A stretch of DNA of 64,000 nucleotides from Neurospora intermedia (lineage: Eukaryota > Ascomycota > Sordariomycetes > Sordariales > Sordariaceae). A program made the translations under genes and the position numbers. The stretch is from contig BTPP01000003.1 in the NCBI GenBank assembly GCA_037102815.1, positions 4,712,001 to 4,776,000 of the forward strand. Reading direction: 5' to 3'. This document shows positions 26,188-37,306 of this stretch, piece by piece. The notes under the pieces were generated by a model. The model saw only the letters and a program-made list of their open reading frames with translations. It was not told where the DNA came from and made no database searches. How positions within the stretch are numbered: the first letter of the stretch is position 1; each line of letters opens with the position of its first letter.

Positions 26188-28541
26188 CTAAGCGCCTTCT
26201 ATCGGCGGGACGAACGTGTAGTTGAAGTCGAGCAGGCCATCGAGCATCCAGTGTTGGGGATCCCAGACGTCGAGGGTATCGAAGCCGTTCATGCCCATGA
26301 GTTGCTGGTTTCCACCCATGGTAGTTGATCCTCCTCCGGGTGTGATGGATCCGTTCGAGGCGGCAGCGGCGAGGCCAAGGTTCGGGATGCCGTGAGAGGG
26401 CGGTGCTAGCGTACTTTCGAGATGTGTCGACGAGGCTGATGATTCATTAGCTGAATCAGGATTTGTGGGTTGCTTGAGGGCTGTGCCAAACACTTGTTTT
26501 TAGCAACTGGGAGCAGTGTTTCGCCAATTGAGGAACAGTCCAATAACAAAGAGAAAGACTTACCATCAAGCGTACCTCTCCCCCTGGCCTGGTACTCTTC
26601 CCTCCAGTGCCAAATCGAATCGAATACCAGACTCATGCTGTGTCTACATCTCACCTTGAGTTGTAGACTGTCATCCACCACCGGGTCGGTTCCATCTGGT
26701 CGGTACGCGTTTGGGTTCTCCCTACCAGCGCCATTCCATATCTGGACCATGAGCTCAGCCAATCTCCAATAAAGATCGTTCTGTATGACGCTTGTGGTCC
26801 GGATGGCCTGGATGGTTCTGTGGAAGAGTTCCCGTCCGCGATCAAAATCAATAATTTTGGCGAAGAAGGAGCGCAGTAGCTTGAGCAGTGAGAACCCGGC
26901 AGCTACCAGCATCTGCTGGATAAAATTGGAGGCGTACTTGAGCATGTACTGATCGCGGTATTGGTAAGAATAGTGGTCGTGGCAAGACGGGTCGCCATCC
27001 AAGATGAAGTCAAGGAAGCTCGTCGTAGCTCTCCAGAGCCCCATAAGATCATCCAGGTAGTTGGGTGAGTTATTGGAATCGAAAAAGCCTGCAAGGCGTA
27101 GATGGAGGCCAGCAGCCTTGAGGTGGAGGTTGACGACCGGTGAGACACCCTTGGACAAGACGGAAGCAGCCAGCTCGTTATAATCGCGACGATAAACGCG
27201 CATCAACATAGCTCGATGCTCATCGCCTGCAACGCCCCTAGGATCGCTAGCATTGCTGTACATTTCCTTTGAAACCTTGTCACAGAAGCGTTCGATCTGG
27301 AGTCTAGCCTCGAGCTCTGGACCCAGCGAAGCAGGACTTGTATCGCCTTGGCGAGTAGCCAATGTCCAGTCGTACAAGGTTGTTGCGGGTTGACCATAGC
27401 CTGTGCCTACAGCCTGCGCCACGATATTGGCGACGGCCCACGTCTTGATTCTATCATGGAGACCCTCCTTGTTGAGCTCGATAGGCACCCTCGAGAAGTC
27501 GTTCATGTGATTTGGTCGATGAAGGCCCAGACCGGTGGCCGTCTTCATCAAGACACCACCCAGAATGTGGGTCGGGTCGGATGATGATGTGCTGGTCGGA
27601 AGAGGCCATGTGCAGAGGAGGCACAGCGCCTTGACAGCAAAGTAGCTTTGAGGCACCTCGCCGATGGTGGTCCAGAGCAGTCTTGTCAGAGGGCTGGATA
27701 GCTTTGTCAAGAATGATCGATCGTGGCCATAACGTCTGCTGGCCACGGCCACTATGGCCCAGTAAAGCAAAGGATACTGTTGGTAGTACTGGTCTGGGGT
27801 CTGATGGGGATTGAGGAATGGGAGGAATGGGTGATAGTAGTGGAAGTAGTCGTTGAACAAAACGCCTTCGTCATCTTCCGTTATCCTGAAGTCTTCAAGC
27901 TCACGCACGATCCTGGGCATGGCATAGGAGCCTCCACGCTTCAGGTGAAGCAGAGAAGAGACAGCCTCGTCGGAGCCCATCAACGAGGGGTTCCTTGTGT
28001 GCGAGTAATGACTGTTGATCACAGGGGAGTGTAGTTGGGAGTGCGTGGCATTGCCTGGGGTGTTGTTGTCATCGTCCTCGTCGACAACAAAACCTTGGGA
28101 TTTTGCGCTTTGCACCGCGCGTCTGAGCCTCTCAATCTCCTTCTCCATTTCGGCATGCTTACTACGCTTCCCGACACGCTTAAAGTTGGATTCGATCTTG
28201 CATTCGAGGTGTAGACGGTTGCATCGTGAGCAGCTAGAGAAGGGTTCTTGAACGACATCGCATCGCAACTGTAAGAAGACGACATGTCAGCAAGAAGGGT
28301 TCGTGACTTGGCAGTTATCTTCTTAGATTCATACCTTTTGTTGACGACATTCGTTGCAGGCGCGCTTGACACCGGGCAGTCGGCGGCCACCCTTGGTCTC
28401 GGGGGAGCCATCGTCGCGCTCGTCACGGTCGTTGTCTCCTGTGCTAGCAGGGCTGCTTTCCATGATGCTGCGCTTGCGCTTTGGGGGACCACCGTTGGGA
28501 CCCTGGCTACGCATACCAGCCGAGAACTCGGGGCTCTCCAT
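26188..28541 (-). CDS. leu-3: LEU3/LeuB-type Zn2Cys6 transcription activator
   Basis: Family role: yeast Leu3 and fungal LeuB control leucine and branched-chain amino-acid genes, with activity set by alpha-isopropylmalate. Exons are 28541-28335, 28268-26564 and 26492-26188, about 738 residues. Intron 1 is 66 nt (GTATGA..TTACAG, phase 0). Intron 2 is 71 nt (GTAAGT..ACAAG, phase 1) and rejoins as TLD|VFGTALKQ. The cluster is Cys62-x2-Cys65-x6-Cys72-x9-Cys82-x2-Cys85-x6-Cys92. RACNECRQQK before the intron is very like Leu3's RACVECRQQK, and KHAEMEKEIERLRR follows as a linker/coiled coil. The middle (residues ~150-560) is the usual fungal transcription-factor region. The C-terminus WDPQHWMLDGLLDF resembles the acidic activation end of Leu3. 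The start ATG has context ACCATGG. The symbol follows Neurospora usage for the LEU3 homologue and rests on motif recognition, so treat it as probable. No exact CCGGNNCCGG Leu3 site was found by eye just upstream, though CCGG half-sites are frequent there. Confidence 0.88.
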
Positions 28542-31500
28542 GGTAATGGAATAGCAGAGACGGAGAGGATTAGAGCCCGTATGGTATAGTATAGTATAGA
28601 GATATGTGTGCTAGTGTTGTGGTACAAAGTCCTCGGAGCTAAAGTGGTCTCACTGGCCAAATGCTCCTATGGCCGAACCGTATCAAAACACGGGAGCGGC
28701 AGCCGGGGCGGCACACGGCAGTAGTCAATCGATCGGAGGAAAAACTGGGCGGGCCGGTGGCGTCGACGGGCCGGTAGACGTCTAGGGCGGCGCGGTGGTC
28801 GCGTGATGGGGCGACCCGATGATCCGGTACGGTATCCGGGCAGACGTCGTAGTGGTGGTCCGGTGTCGCGATGGGGCAATGGGCGATATAGGCCGATGGG
28901 CGGTGGTCGAGGGTGATGGTGAAGAAATTGGGAATCCGAGATCGGGAAGTTGGGGGGACGCCCGGCGTGTTTAAGGTTGATGGCGGCACTGGCGATGGAT
29001 GGGTAGTGTAAGGTACCTGGCAGAGAGCTCTTCCTGTTCTGTCCCGTCTTCCGTCTTCCGCAGCTGCTGCTACCTCTCTAGCCTTGCAGACCAATGCAGA
29101 CCCGGACCCAGTCGAATCGGCCCAATCAAGTTTGGCGATGGGGTCGCCGGTCAAACCACTGCTTAGCCAAGCAGTTAATAAGAGTCACAGCCGATGGCTT
29201 CAGCAATTGCCAAAGCCAAGACACCAGTTGCTAACTGCGGATGTGGATTACCGAATTGTAGTGTAATGGTGGTCTATGGTATGTAATATTCAGAGGAGGT
29301 ATCAGATATGCATGCACGGTCACTGGCTGGTGCCCGGACGATACCTCTGGCGTGTTTAGTGTGATGCCGCGTGATGCTGAAGATGGATGAATAGTATCCC
29401 CTTCGTTCGACTTTTCAAGAGACAATAGACGCGTAGAGGTACCTACCTCTAGGCAGTGACATGAAGCACTCAACATTGACGGTGGCGGAACTTGGATAAA
29501 CTGAGGAGGCGTGTGTCGAAGCGGGGGATGATTCAGTGCCGCTCTGCTCTTTCCCCCGTAACATCGACGATTGAAATGGGAACTGAATGGCGCGAAAGAT
29601 TTTGATAGTGCCCTGCAAAGCCTGGCTTGCGCTGCAACGCTGCGTCAAACTGCGGGGCCGCGGGATGGCTGGACCGCTGGAGACTCGAACCCACATTCTC
29701 ATTGGATAAGACGGCTTATAGGCCGCATTTCCGTGCTTAACTGCTTATAAGAATTACATGTGGCAAGCAGCCGACGAATGAAGGCGCTGGCGAATGGTTT
29801 GCACCTTGACAAAATCAACGAACTCTGACCGGACAGCAGCATAGCGCAACGAACACCACGTGTGGAATGGGTACGCCAAGTGCTTGTCTTTAGTCGTCCG
29901 ATTGTTCTCTAATTGACGATTGAAACAGGTACAGTCCAAAGACCCAATTGACGCTGTTCTTCTGCAAACCGGGAGGGTCAGCTATAGCAAGTCACTTTCG
30001 AGCTTGACATATTACTTACAATATATCCACGAAAGGACAACATCATCATGCTCTTGTCATCGCTTCCGCTGTACGACCTTTTTGGTTTCGTTTCAAACAG
30101 TCAGTGTGGACACTTGTTGTTGACACTTTGAGGTGGACTCTGTGTGAAAATCGAGGATGACGAATCTTTCATAGTGGATCTCGCCAAGACCCGCCCCCGC
30201 CATCGTGCCGGGCAGTTTGGGGCAAAGCTCGCTTGGCCGTAACCTCCTAAAGGCAAGGTAGCGGTCCCTGACGGTCCCTGACAGACAGGCACGGAGTCTT
30301 AAAGTCGATTAAGCTTTGGCCACATCAATTATCCTGTGGACTTCATCGAGTTGATTACCGTAAAAAAGCGTTTAGTAATATTATATATTATATCGAGCAG
30401 CGCAGCGCGCGGCCAACAAGTTTGGTGACGTGATTCGAAGCCATTCTTGGGGCTCAAACCACCCTGGACAAGGTGCTTTAGGCTTTTTCCACCAAGATGC
30501 GATACTCTTTGGTGTTCTTCAGTGGAAATGGCGATTTCATTGCTGTGGTGGGGCGGATTACATGTTTGAGCACATTCAGCAACTTGAACTTCACCACTTT
30601 TTGGTCAAGAAGTGGTTGAAAGCGCTGGTTGGCTGGAAGGTTGATAGGTAAGCGGGGCGATTCTATAAATTTTCGGGAACACCGATGATTGTCCGTCGCC
30701 ATTTTCAGCTGGTGAAAACGCCAAAAAGAAATCGCAATTGATCATACCCTGAGTCACACAACCCGCACCAAGTTCATTCCACGAGATCAATCGCCGTCAA
30801 CCACGGACAATACAACGCCATCTCCTTTGTTAATAAAAGTGATGCAGTCAGGTAAAATTCATAAGACCCGGACAGCACCGCCCAATTCCACATCTTCCTA
30901 TCCTCATCTCGGCCCGGAAAGGTAATGGCTCCATGCTTCTTCATCGCTCGACATGGACCGGCATCCGATCAAGTTTCGGAACCGTTTCCGTGGGGGACAC
31001 GGCGCTATCCACGGTTCACGGGCAGCGATACCAACGGCGTATGGGTCTTTCTTGAGACCACTTGGCTGCTGTTCTAGCCCTCCCCCAACCTCCCACGGTC
31101 GCTATTGCGTGATGGACTCTGGTGGGGCCACGTCGGTGCTCTCAACAACCATTCCTTGTTCAACTCTCCCAACTGCCCAATATTCCTCCCCACGGCATGG
31201 CATCGCGACATGGGACTGGACAAGACTGAAGAATTGAGAACAAGAGACCTCACTCAACGTGGAAATACATAAACAAACCTATCCACTCCCATCCCCAATA
31301 CTTGTCTCGACTCTTCCCAGCTTGGCTCCTTTCCTTTTTGCCCTCAGCAATCCACGGTAGTCGGCCCCTTTTAGTCTGGCAGTCAGGCGGAACTTGATTT
31401 CCACTGCCGGCGTGGCACGGCCTACGGGCGGACACGCGATGGGAGACACTTACATGCGGAACCTACCTACAGTTTGTTGTTCAAGAGGCTCGATTGTCAC

Positions 31501-32485
31501 ATGCCACTGATGTGTTTGCTGATATGTCATGGGCCTCATTGAGTACTGTTTCCAATCTTCCGTCTGCCTGAAGGGGACGGTCAAGCAGTCGAATGTTGCA
31601 CTAGAACTCTCAGCAAGCTGCCACGTGGGGAAGCTTTCCAAACATCTCGGTAACTCGTCCCCGAAGTGTGGTTGATGCATTAGTCCCAAGAGTCGATCGG
31701 AACGCCGTTTCAGCGGGTAACGTTCCGTACCATAGACATGCAAACAATTGGCGTTGCAAGACATGCTTGCAGTCCGTCTCCACCAAGGTTATCATATCTG
31801 AAGGGAAGAACTCGACGGAAGCAGTCGTCCATGCATTTGAGCCTCAATCAGTTCAGCTACCGACCGCTTTTCTCCAGGTATCAACCGCTGAGGATCCATA
31901 AGCCATGTAACGACCTGGAGTTATCAATCAGGCTCATATGTACTTGATCTCGGGTCAATTCCTTGCCTGGCCAGTATGAGAATATCAAAACAGCCTTCCA
32001 AGTTGTTACAGGCCGAGTGAGCCCGATCTCGGAGTAGACTTTGTAAGTGAACCGAATCCGGGAGCTCTCCTTGTGTGGAATAAAGCTTGGGAGGAGGAGA
32101 TGTAGGGTTAGGGGTAAGAAAGGCAAGCGGTCAGGGTTATGCGAGGTTGACCGGATTCTCGTCGCAAACGTCGCGATATTTGAAAGAATGACACTCCCCA
32201 GTTTTTCAGTAAACCACCGAAGCCATACATTTCTCATATTTCTTCAGCAGAAGTGAAAAAGAGACAATTTGGCGATAGGAAACCTCGTCTACCACTCAAA
32301 CATGATCGCCAAGACAATGCGGCGAAGTGCCCTATAGATAACCCTCAGGTCAAAGTAGCTCCAGGCATACCCCTGTCACAATCTGAATGACGACACATCA
32401 ACTCCGACTGTCCTGCCTGTGAGCATCAACAACTACTGTGTAAACCACCACTCCCAAAGTCCGTCCGTCTCGAGTTTTAGTGAAA
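28542..32485. other. Divergent intergenic region (3.9 kb)
   Basis: It separates the divergently transcribed LEU3-type gene (-) and HTH-like gene (+), so it should hold both promoters. The 300 bases upstream of 28541 are GC-rich with several CCGG half-sites. Frames are short and unconvincing. A B-box-like GGTTCGAGTCT lies on the minus strand near 29690 but lacks a tRNA body (see rejected items). Confidence 0.55.
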
Positions 32486-33463
32486 ATGGGTGCAGGATCC
32501 TCCAAGGTCGCACGCAAATTACCTAAAAATGCGACAGCCGCCTCTCTCGCCGCCGCGTCGCGCTCTGGCGCCGCTGCCGCACCAAGAGCTCCCCCTCCTC
32601 GCGTAAACGGGGGACAGGAGGCCCCGTCGCAGTCGCAGATGGATTCAGCTTCATCAAATCCCTATGAAGAAGGTAAATAATCCAAAACCGTGTCATTTGG
32701 GATCCTGGCCCTTGCTCTATGAGCCAGTTACGAATCAAATGACCTAACCACGACCAACCCCGCAGCAGCAGCGACGCCGACTCAAGATCAGTTTCACCAC
32801 GGTCACCACCACCACCACCACCATCAACAACCACCTACAAGGACATCATCATCATCATCAACAACAACCTCCTCATTCCCATCTCCAACAGGCTCAGGTT
32901 CTCCCCTCGACGCAATCGGCGACCCCGCCTTCGCCGCGCGTCTGCGTCAACTCTCCGCCACCGTCCAACCCAACCCCATCCACTCGCCGTCATCCACCGT
33001 CTCCGTCCATCCTCAACCTCAGCTTCAATCGCAGCACCTTCCACCGTCCTCCTCCTCTTCCCAATTCCAGTCCCACCAGTTCCCTTCCCCTTCTCATTCT
33101 CAATCTCAATCTCACACACAACAACAACAACAACAACAACAATCAACCCCCCAAAAGGAAAACATCCCCACGCTCCTCTCGCCCTCCTTCCCCGCTTTGC
33201 GATCCAACGCCACTCTCACCGCGCTTGATGCGCGTAAAGTCCTGGAGCGCAAATATGAAGAGGAGATGGATAAGTTTGTTGGGAGGAGAAACGACAAGAG
33301 CTTCCAGGGCAGGCAGTTTTTGTCGGTGCAGATGGTCAAGGATGTGTTTGAGTTGAGGAAAAGGGGTGTGAGCGAAGGGGAGATTGAGAAGCGGTTGGGG
33401 TTGGCGAAGGGGGTGGTTAGAAGGGTGGAGGGCGGTGGGGTTGTGAAGGCTGTTACAGCGTAG
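32486..33463 (+). CDS. Small protein with N-myristoylation signal and helix-turn-helix-like C-terminus
   Basis: Two exons, 32486-32672 and 32766-33463, about 294 residues. The intron is 93 nt with donor GTAAAT, a CTAAC branch and a CGCAG acceptor, phase 1. The start ATG (context GAAAATGG) gives MGAGSSK, matching the MGxxxS/T myristoylation pattern with Lys7. Residues ~15-200 are low complexity: Ala/Pro, a His-rich run, Ser/Thr, and a nine-Gln run coded by CAA repeats. Residues ~215-294 are a compact charged helical region: LERKYEEEMDKFVGRRNDK, then FLSVQMVKDVFELRKRGVS and EGEIEKRLGLAKGVVRRV. The last two look like a helix-turn-helix pair. This ordered C-terminus is probably the conserved part. 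Function is unknown; a membrane-anchored protein is inferred only from the N-terminal signal. The acceptor is followed by two further in-frame CAG triplets (NAGNAG type). Confidence 0.82.
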
Positions 33464-34390
33464 GTGTAGTGGAGGTGAGGGTTTGAAGAAGGGGAGGGGG
33501 GAGGGATGTGAAGTGTATTGAGGAGTGGGTTGGGAATGATGATGAACTGGGTGAAGTGAAACGGAAAGAAAAAAAAGAAAAAAGAAGGAAATACAGAACT
33601 TCACGGGGTGATGGCGGTATCAAGAAGAGATGCGACAGAGAAGCTAAAGACCTGGAGAAGACAGGACTTGGTCTTAGCCTATCTGCGGACACACAGCACG
33701 CACGCTACATACAATAAAGATAAACAATCACTGGATCAGGGAAACTAAGACATGAAGAGCACACAGCAGCATAAATCTAGTTCGAGCAGAGGGCGAATCG
33801 AAGCCAGTTGTGTGGATTAAGAGCAAGGGCTATCATGGTACAGTCCTTTCTTGAGGAACTAAACTATTTACGTCTAAACCACATCCATTCACTTTTCCAA
33901 AACCAGTCACTTTCCCCTGAAACTCAAATGCCTCCGTCCCATAGAATCCGTTTCTGGTCCCTGGTCCCTGGTCCTCCTCTGTATGTCTAGCATCTCCTCC
34001 CCTCAGTTCCCTCTTAGTCGCTATTTCAATCCAGTTCACTCTATTCCCAGCCTCTCCATCACCGTCTAGTCAATCAGGTCGCTCACCTCATTGATCATCT
34101 GGTGAGAAAAGAAAGCCTTCTGATTTGCCAGCGAGGACCAAGTGAGCAATTTACCCTCCTTGTCTCCAGCTGCATCTCGTTGCTTGCCACAGGTAGGTAG
34201 CTATCGACTGCGATAGGTAGCGTTGGGAAGGGAAATTTCACTTCTTAATTTTAAGACGGCAAATTAGGCGATGTTCTTGGGGCCGGGGTCTCAGGGGAGG
34301 ACGAGGAGGGAAAGGCTTGGGCTTGGACTTTATGGGAGAGGAAGAGCGCTCGGTCTATTTCTAGTAGACATCTCGTCTGGTCCACGCTTT

Positions 34391-34455
<65 letters not shown>

Positions 34456-35338
34456 TCTAGTTTGGGTTGATCGTGTTTTTGGTTGGGATTGAATGTTTTG
34501 CTTGATCTTCTTTGTAGATCAAAAAGATGATTGTTCTTGGTCACCGCGGTCGTGATGTTGATGAGTGGTTGGTGATGCGTGGAGATACATTTATTGAGCT
34601 GTAAAAAAGGAGAGTGAGATGATTCCGTTGATTGAAATGGCTGCTAATATCTTGAAACACATGATGTTGTGGAACCTGAAGTACGGAGTTAAATTATCGG
34701 GGCCCAGTTCCGTCACGGTCTGGTCATGCTATCTTGTGAAAGGAAAGCGCAGTTTACCAAGAGGTGATGGCGGGAAACTACCTCGGAATGGCAGCGACAA
34801 GTTCAAAGGGTAAGTAACGATGGGAACGCTTGATCTTCTAGCTCAATGGAATAATAGAGACATTCGCTGTTTCCATTCGTCTGGCTGTGTTGAAACTTGG
34901 GAAGGAACTACCGTTACCTGAAAGAAAGAGCTGAAGATTGAACTCCAGTTTTGGACAGGAAGCATCGTCCTCCGAATGGATGTGAGTCGGTCACGTCCAG
35001 GCTTGACGTGAAAAGAAAACCAGAATAAAGTCAAGAAATGGAATATTCATTTCCTTTCGACTCCCATTCCATCTCACCCCATCTCAATCACTCTTGACAT
35101 ATTGAAAGGTTTGTACAGTTGGAAGAAAACATATTTAGTAGAAAGCCCGCTTGATTTCTCGAACACGTTTAAAAAAAAAGGTTTCAACTCTAAATTAACC
35201 CCTCCCCTAATTCCCATTCGTCCTATACTTGGTATCACTTTTATTTTTTTCGTCCCAACGCCTATCAGTGCAGCCCTTTTCCTGTTTTGTCCACTCCCGC
35301 GCTCCCATATATGCTTAAGTTTGTTGTTGATGATGAGG
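33464..35338. other. Convergent intergenic region (1.9 kb)
   Basis: It lies between the 3' ends of the HTH-like gene and the orphan ORF. It contains the long poly(T) tract. No credible gene was seen. Confidence 0.6.
34392..34454. repeat. Poly(T) tract, 63 nt
   Basis: An uninterrupted run of 63 T. No retroposon-like body or target-site repeat is obvious on either side, so its origin is unclear. It could be replication slippage or the tail of a decayed retrocopy on the minus strand. Its length in an assembly is unreliable. Confidence 0.95.
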
Positions 35339-35995
35339 TTATGATATCCTTTGATAACGATGGTCCCCGCCGCTGCCAACCGCACTCGATACCCAATAAT
35401 GCACATTATCCCGTAGAGATGCCGATCCCCGCTTTATCCCAGTGCTTATGCTTCCCGCCATCGATACCGACGCTCTTCTTCTCTTCTCTCCTCCTCTGTT
35501 GTTGGGTCCTGAGGTAGACCATGCCGTTGTTGTTGTTGTTGACACAGATGATTGACGTGGCACGTGCGATCCTGACGCGGCGCGCATACCCCCCATACCG
35601 GGCATCGCCGTAGTTGTTGGTGGTGGTGGTATTGTCATGTCTCGTCGGGTCCTTGTTGAAGAAGAGGGGCTGAGCAGAGTCGGGGGTAGTTTCTGAGTGC
35701 CGCTGCGGCCTATGCTGAGCCCGGACACGGCGGCGGGGTTCCTCCATTTGGGCAGCTTTGTGGAAAGCGATGGAGACCTTCTCGCCTTGCGGGGATCAGG
35801 CGCCACATTTTCCCATCCACCTCCTCCTTCTCTGCTTATCGGTGTCACCCTCTTTTCGTTCCCAGCCTCCTCCTCCTCTGTCAAATCGATGGTCTCTATG
35901 ATGAGACCCAGCTTCTTGATATGTCGGTATTGTTGACTTTGATGATAATCGTGTTGTTGTTGACGTTGTTGTGGGTCACACCGCGAGAGCATCAT
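35339..35995 (-). CDS. Orphan ORF with SUMO-interaction-like motif, hypothetical protein
   Basis: A 218-codon uninterrupted frame starting 63 bp downstream of the flavohaemoglobin stop, on the same strand. It begins with a Gln/His-rich stretch. Then comes IIETIDLTEEEE (residues ~32-43), a hydrophobic IDLT core next to acidic residues, which is the classic layout of a SUMO-interacting motif. The rest is Ser/Thr/Pro/Arg-rich and looks disordered, with basic patches such as EKRRRAS. No folded domain is seen. The very close spacing to the upstream gene could mean it is just a chance frame in that gene's 3' region; alternatively it is a short orphan gene with its promoter inside the flavohaemoglobin end. 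I lean only slightly to real, because the third codon positions look reasonable. Confidence 0.4.
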   Translation of the reverse strand: MMLSRCDPQQRQQQHDYHQSQQYRHIKKLGLIIETIDLTEEEEAGNEKRVTPISREGGGGWENVAPDPRKARRSPSLSTKLPKWRNPAAVSGLSIGRSGTQKLPPTLLSPSSSTRTRRDMTIPPPPTTTAMPGMGGMRAASGSHVPRQSSVSTTTTTAWSTSGPNNRGGEKRRRASVSMAGSISTGIKRGSASLRDNVHYWVSSAVGSGGDHRYQRIS

Positions 35996-36058
35996 AGGCC
36001 GGTAATTGTACGACGACGGACTGACAAAGTCATGATCAATCTCAGGATCCCGTGCGCT

Positions 36059-37306
36059 TCATCCCTGTTTAGTAACCAAATCGCCCGTGGTGAAGATCTC
36101 GCACTTGATGCGCGAGGCCGAGACACCTTGCTGCATGAGGTAGAGTTTTTGGTTGATCATAAACTGCTCCGGGCCGCAGATGAAGTACTCAGTGCCGCCA
36201 TGCTGAAGATGGAGCTCCTCGGGCTTGAGCTTGGCCAGGTCCATGCGCTCGTTGTAGTCATATGTCTCGCCAGGGCGATCGGTGCTGTTGATGACGGTCT
36301 TGAAGATCTTGGTTTGGAAGTTGCTATTCTTCTTGCGCAAAGTCTTGATGTGGTCCTCAAAGGGGATATGCTTGCGGCAGCCATGGATCCAGGCAATTTG
36401 GCGACTGGGTTGACTCTCCATAACGGTGTTGGCGATGGAAACCATGGGAGTGACGCCGACACCAGCAGAAATCAGAACCAAGGGCACCGTGCTCGTGTTG
36501 TGCACGTCCAAGAAGAACTCGCCAGCTGGGTGAGAGACCTGGAGAATAGAACCGACGGTAGTCTGATCGATAAGGTGGTTGGAGACGATGCCGGGGTTGA
36601 AGAAGGACTTGGAAACTGAGTTGGAGTAGACGGTGCCCTCGTCTCGGCGGATGGTGATGCGGTAGTAATCCTCCCTCCACGCCTCACTGAGGGAATACTG
36701 TCTGGACTGGAGGTTGCCACCAGGGACCTGGATCTGGACGGAGACGTACTGGCCAGGGAGGAATTTCGGTAGCTTCTTCCCATCCTGAGGAACAAGATAG
36801 AAGGTGTAGAGGTCATCGCACTCGTTGACAATCCTGTCGATCTTGAAAGGGCGCCAAGAGGGCCAGCTCTCAAAGTCCCTGTACAACTGTGCCTCGCGCC
36901 CAATCAACATCTTGGCCAGCATCCAATATGCCTTTGTCCATGCCGTCTGCACCTCGGGTGTCATCGCGGGGCCCAAAACCTCGCCGAAAGCCTGGATGAG
37001 ATACTTGCCGACAACCTCGTAGTGTTCTGGCTGAATACCCAGCGAGCAGTGCTTGTTGCACATGCGCTCAAACTTGGGGATGAGCTCGCTAAGATGGTTA
37101 ATGTTTGAGGCGAAGCCCAAGATGACAGCCGTCAGGGCCCGAGGTTGCCTGCCATTTTTCTGGTTTACCGAGTTGAAGTAGTTGTTGAGTTCGGGGTGGT
37201 CGGTGAGCATAGTCTTGTAAAAGCTGCTCGTTATCCTCTCACCGTGCTCCTTGAGAGCGGGTATAGTATCTCTGACGAGCTTACTTTGTTGGTAAGTGAG
37301 AGCCAT
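36059..37306 (-). CDS. Flavohaemoglobin (nitric oxide dioxygenase)
   Basis: Converts NO and O2 to nitrate using NAD(P)H, protecting against nitrosative stress. One exon, 415 residues, the normal family length. The globin domain (1-~145) keeps Tyr30, Gln54 and proximal His86, matching E. coli Hmp Tyr29, Gln53 and His85 with a constant offset of one. The FAD domain has RQYS (202-205), and the NAD-binding domain has SAGVGVTPMVS and later CGPEQFM. There is no obvious mitochondrial presequence, so it is probably cytosolic. The start ATG at 37306 (context CAGTCATGG) gives MALTYQQSK. An upstream in-frame TTG would only add four residues and is not needed. The residues needed for NO dioxygenation that I can check are present. 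A C/T-rich leader lies just upstream at ~37330-37350. Confidence 0.97.
   Translation of the reverse strand: MALTYQQSKLVRDTIPALKEHGERITSSFYKTMLTDHPELNNYFNSVNQKNGRQPRALTAVILGFASNINHLSELIPKFERMCNKHCSLGIQPEHYEVVGKYLIQAFGEVLGPAMTPEVQTAWTKAYWMLAKMLIGREAQLYRDFESWPSWRPFKIDRIVNECDDLYTFYLVPQDGKKLPKFLPGQYVSVQIQVPGGNLQSRQYSLSEAWREDYYRITIRRDEGTVYSNSVSKSFFNPGIVSNHLIDQTTVGSILQVSHPAGEFFLDVHNTSTVPLVLISAGVGVTPMVSIANTVMESQPSRQIAWIHGCRKHIPFEDHIKTLRKKNSNFQTKIFKTVINSTDRPGETYDYNERMDLAKLKPEELHLQHGGTEYFICGPEQFMINQKLYLMQQGVSASRIKCEIFTTGDLVTKQG

Noticed and set aside
28542-29000. Leu3-binding sites in front of the LEU3-type gene
   Set aside because: Several CCGG half-sites, but no exact CCGGNNCCGG pair by eye; spacing is irregular in GC-rich DNA.
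29660-29730. Possible tRNA on the minus strand (GGTTCGAGTCT B-box-like)
   Set aside because: The T arm pairs at only three of five positions, and no matching acceptor stem or A box is found upstream. At most a relic.
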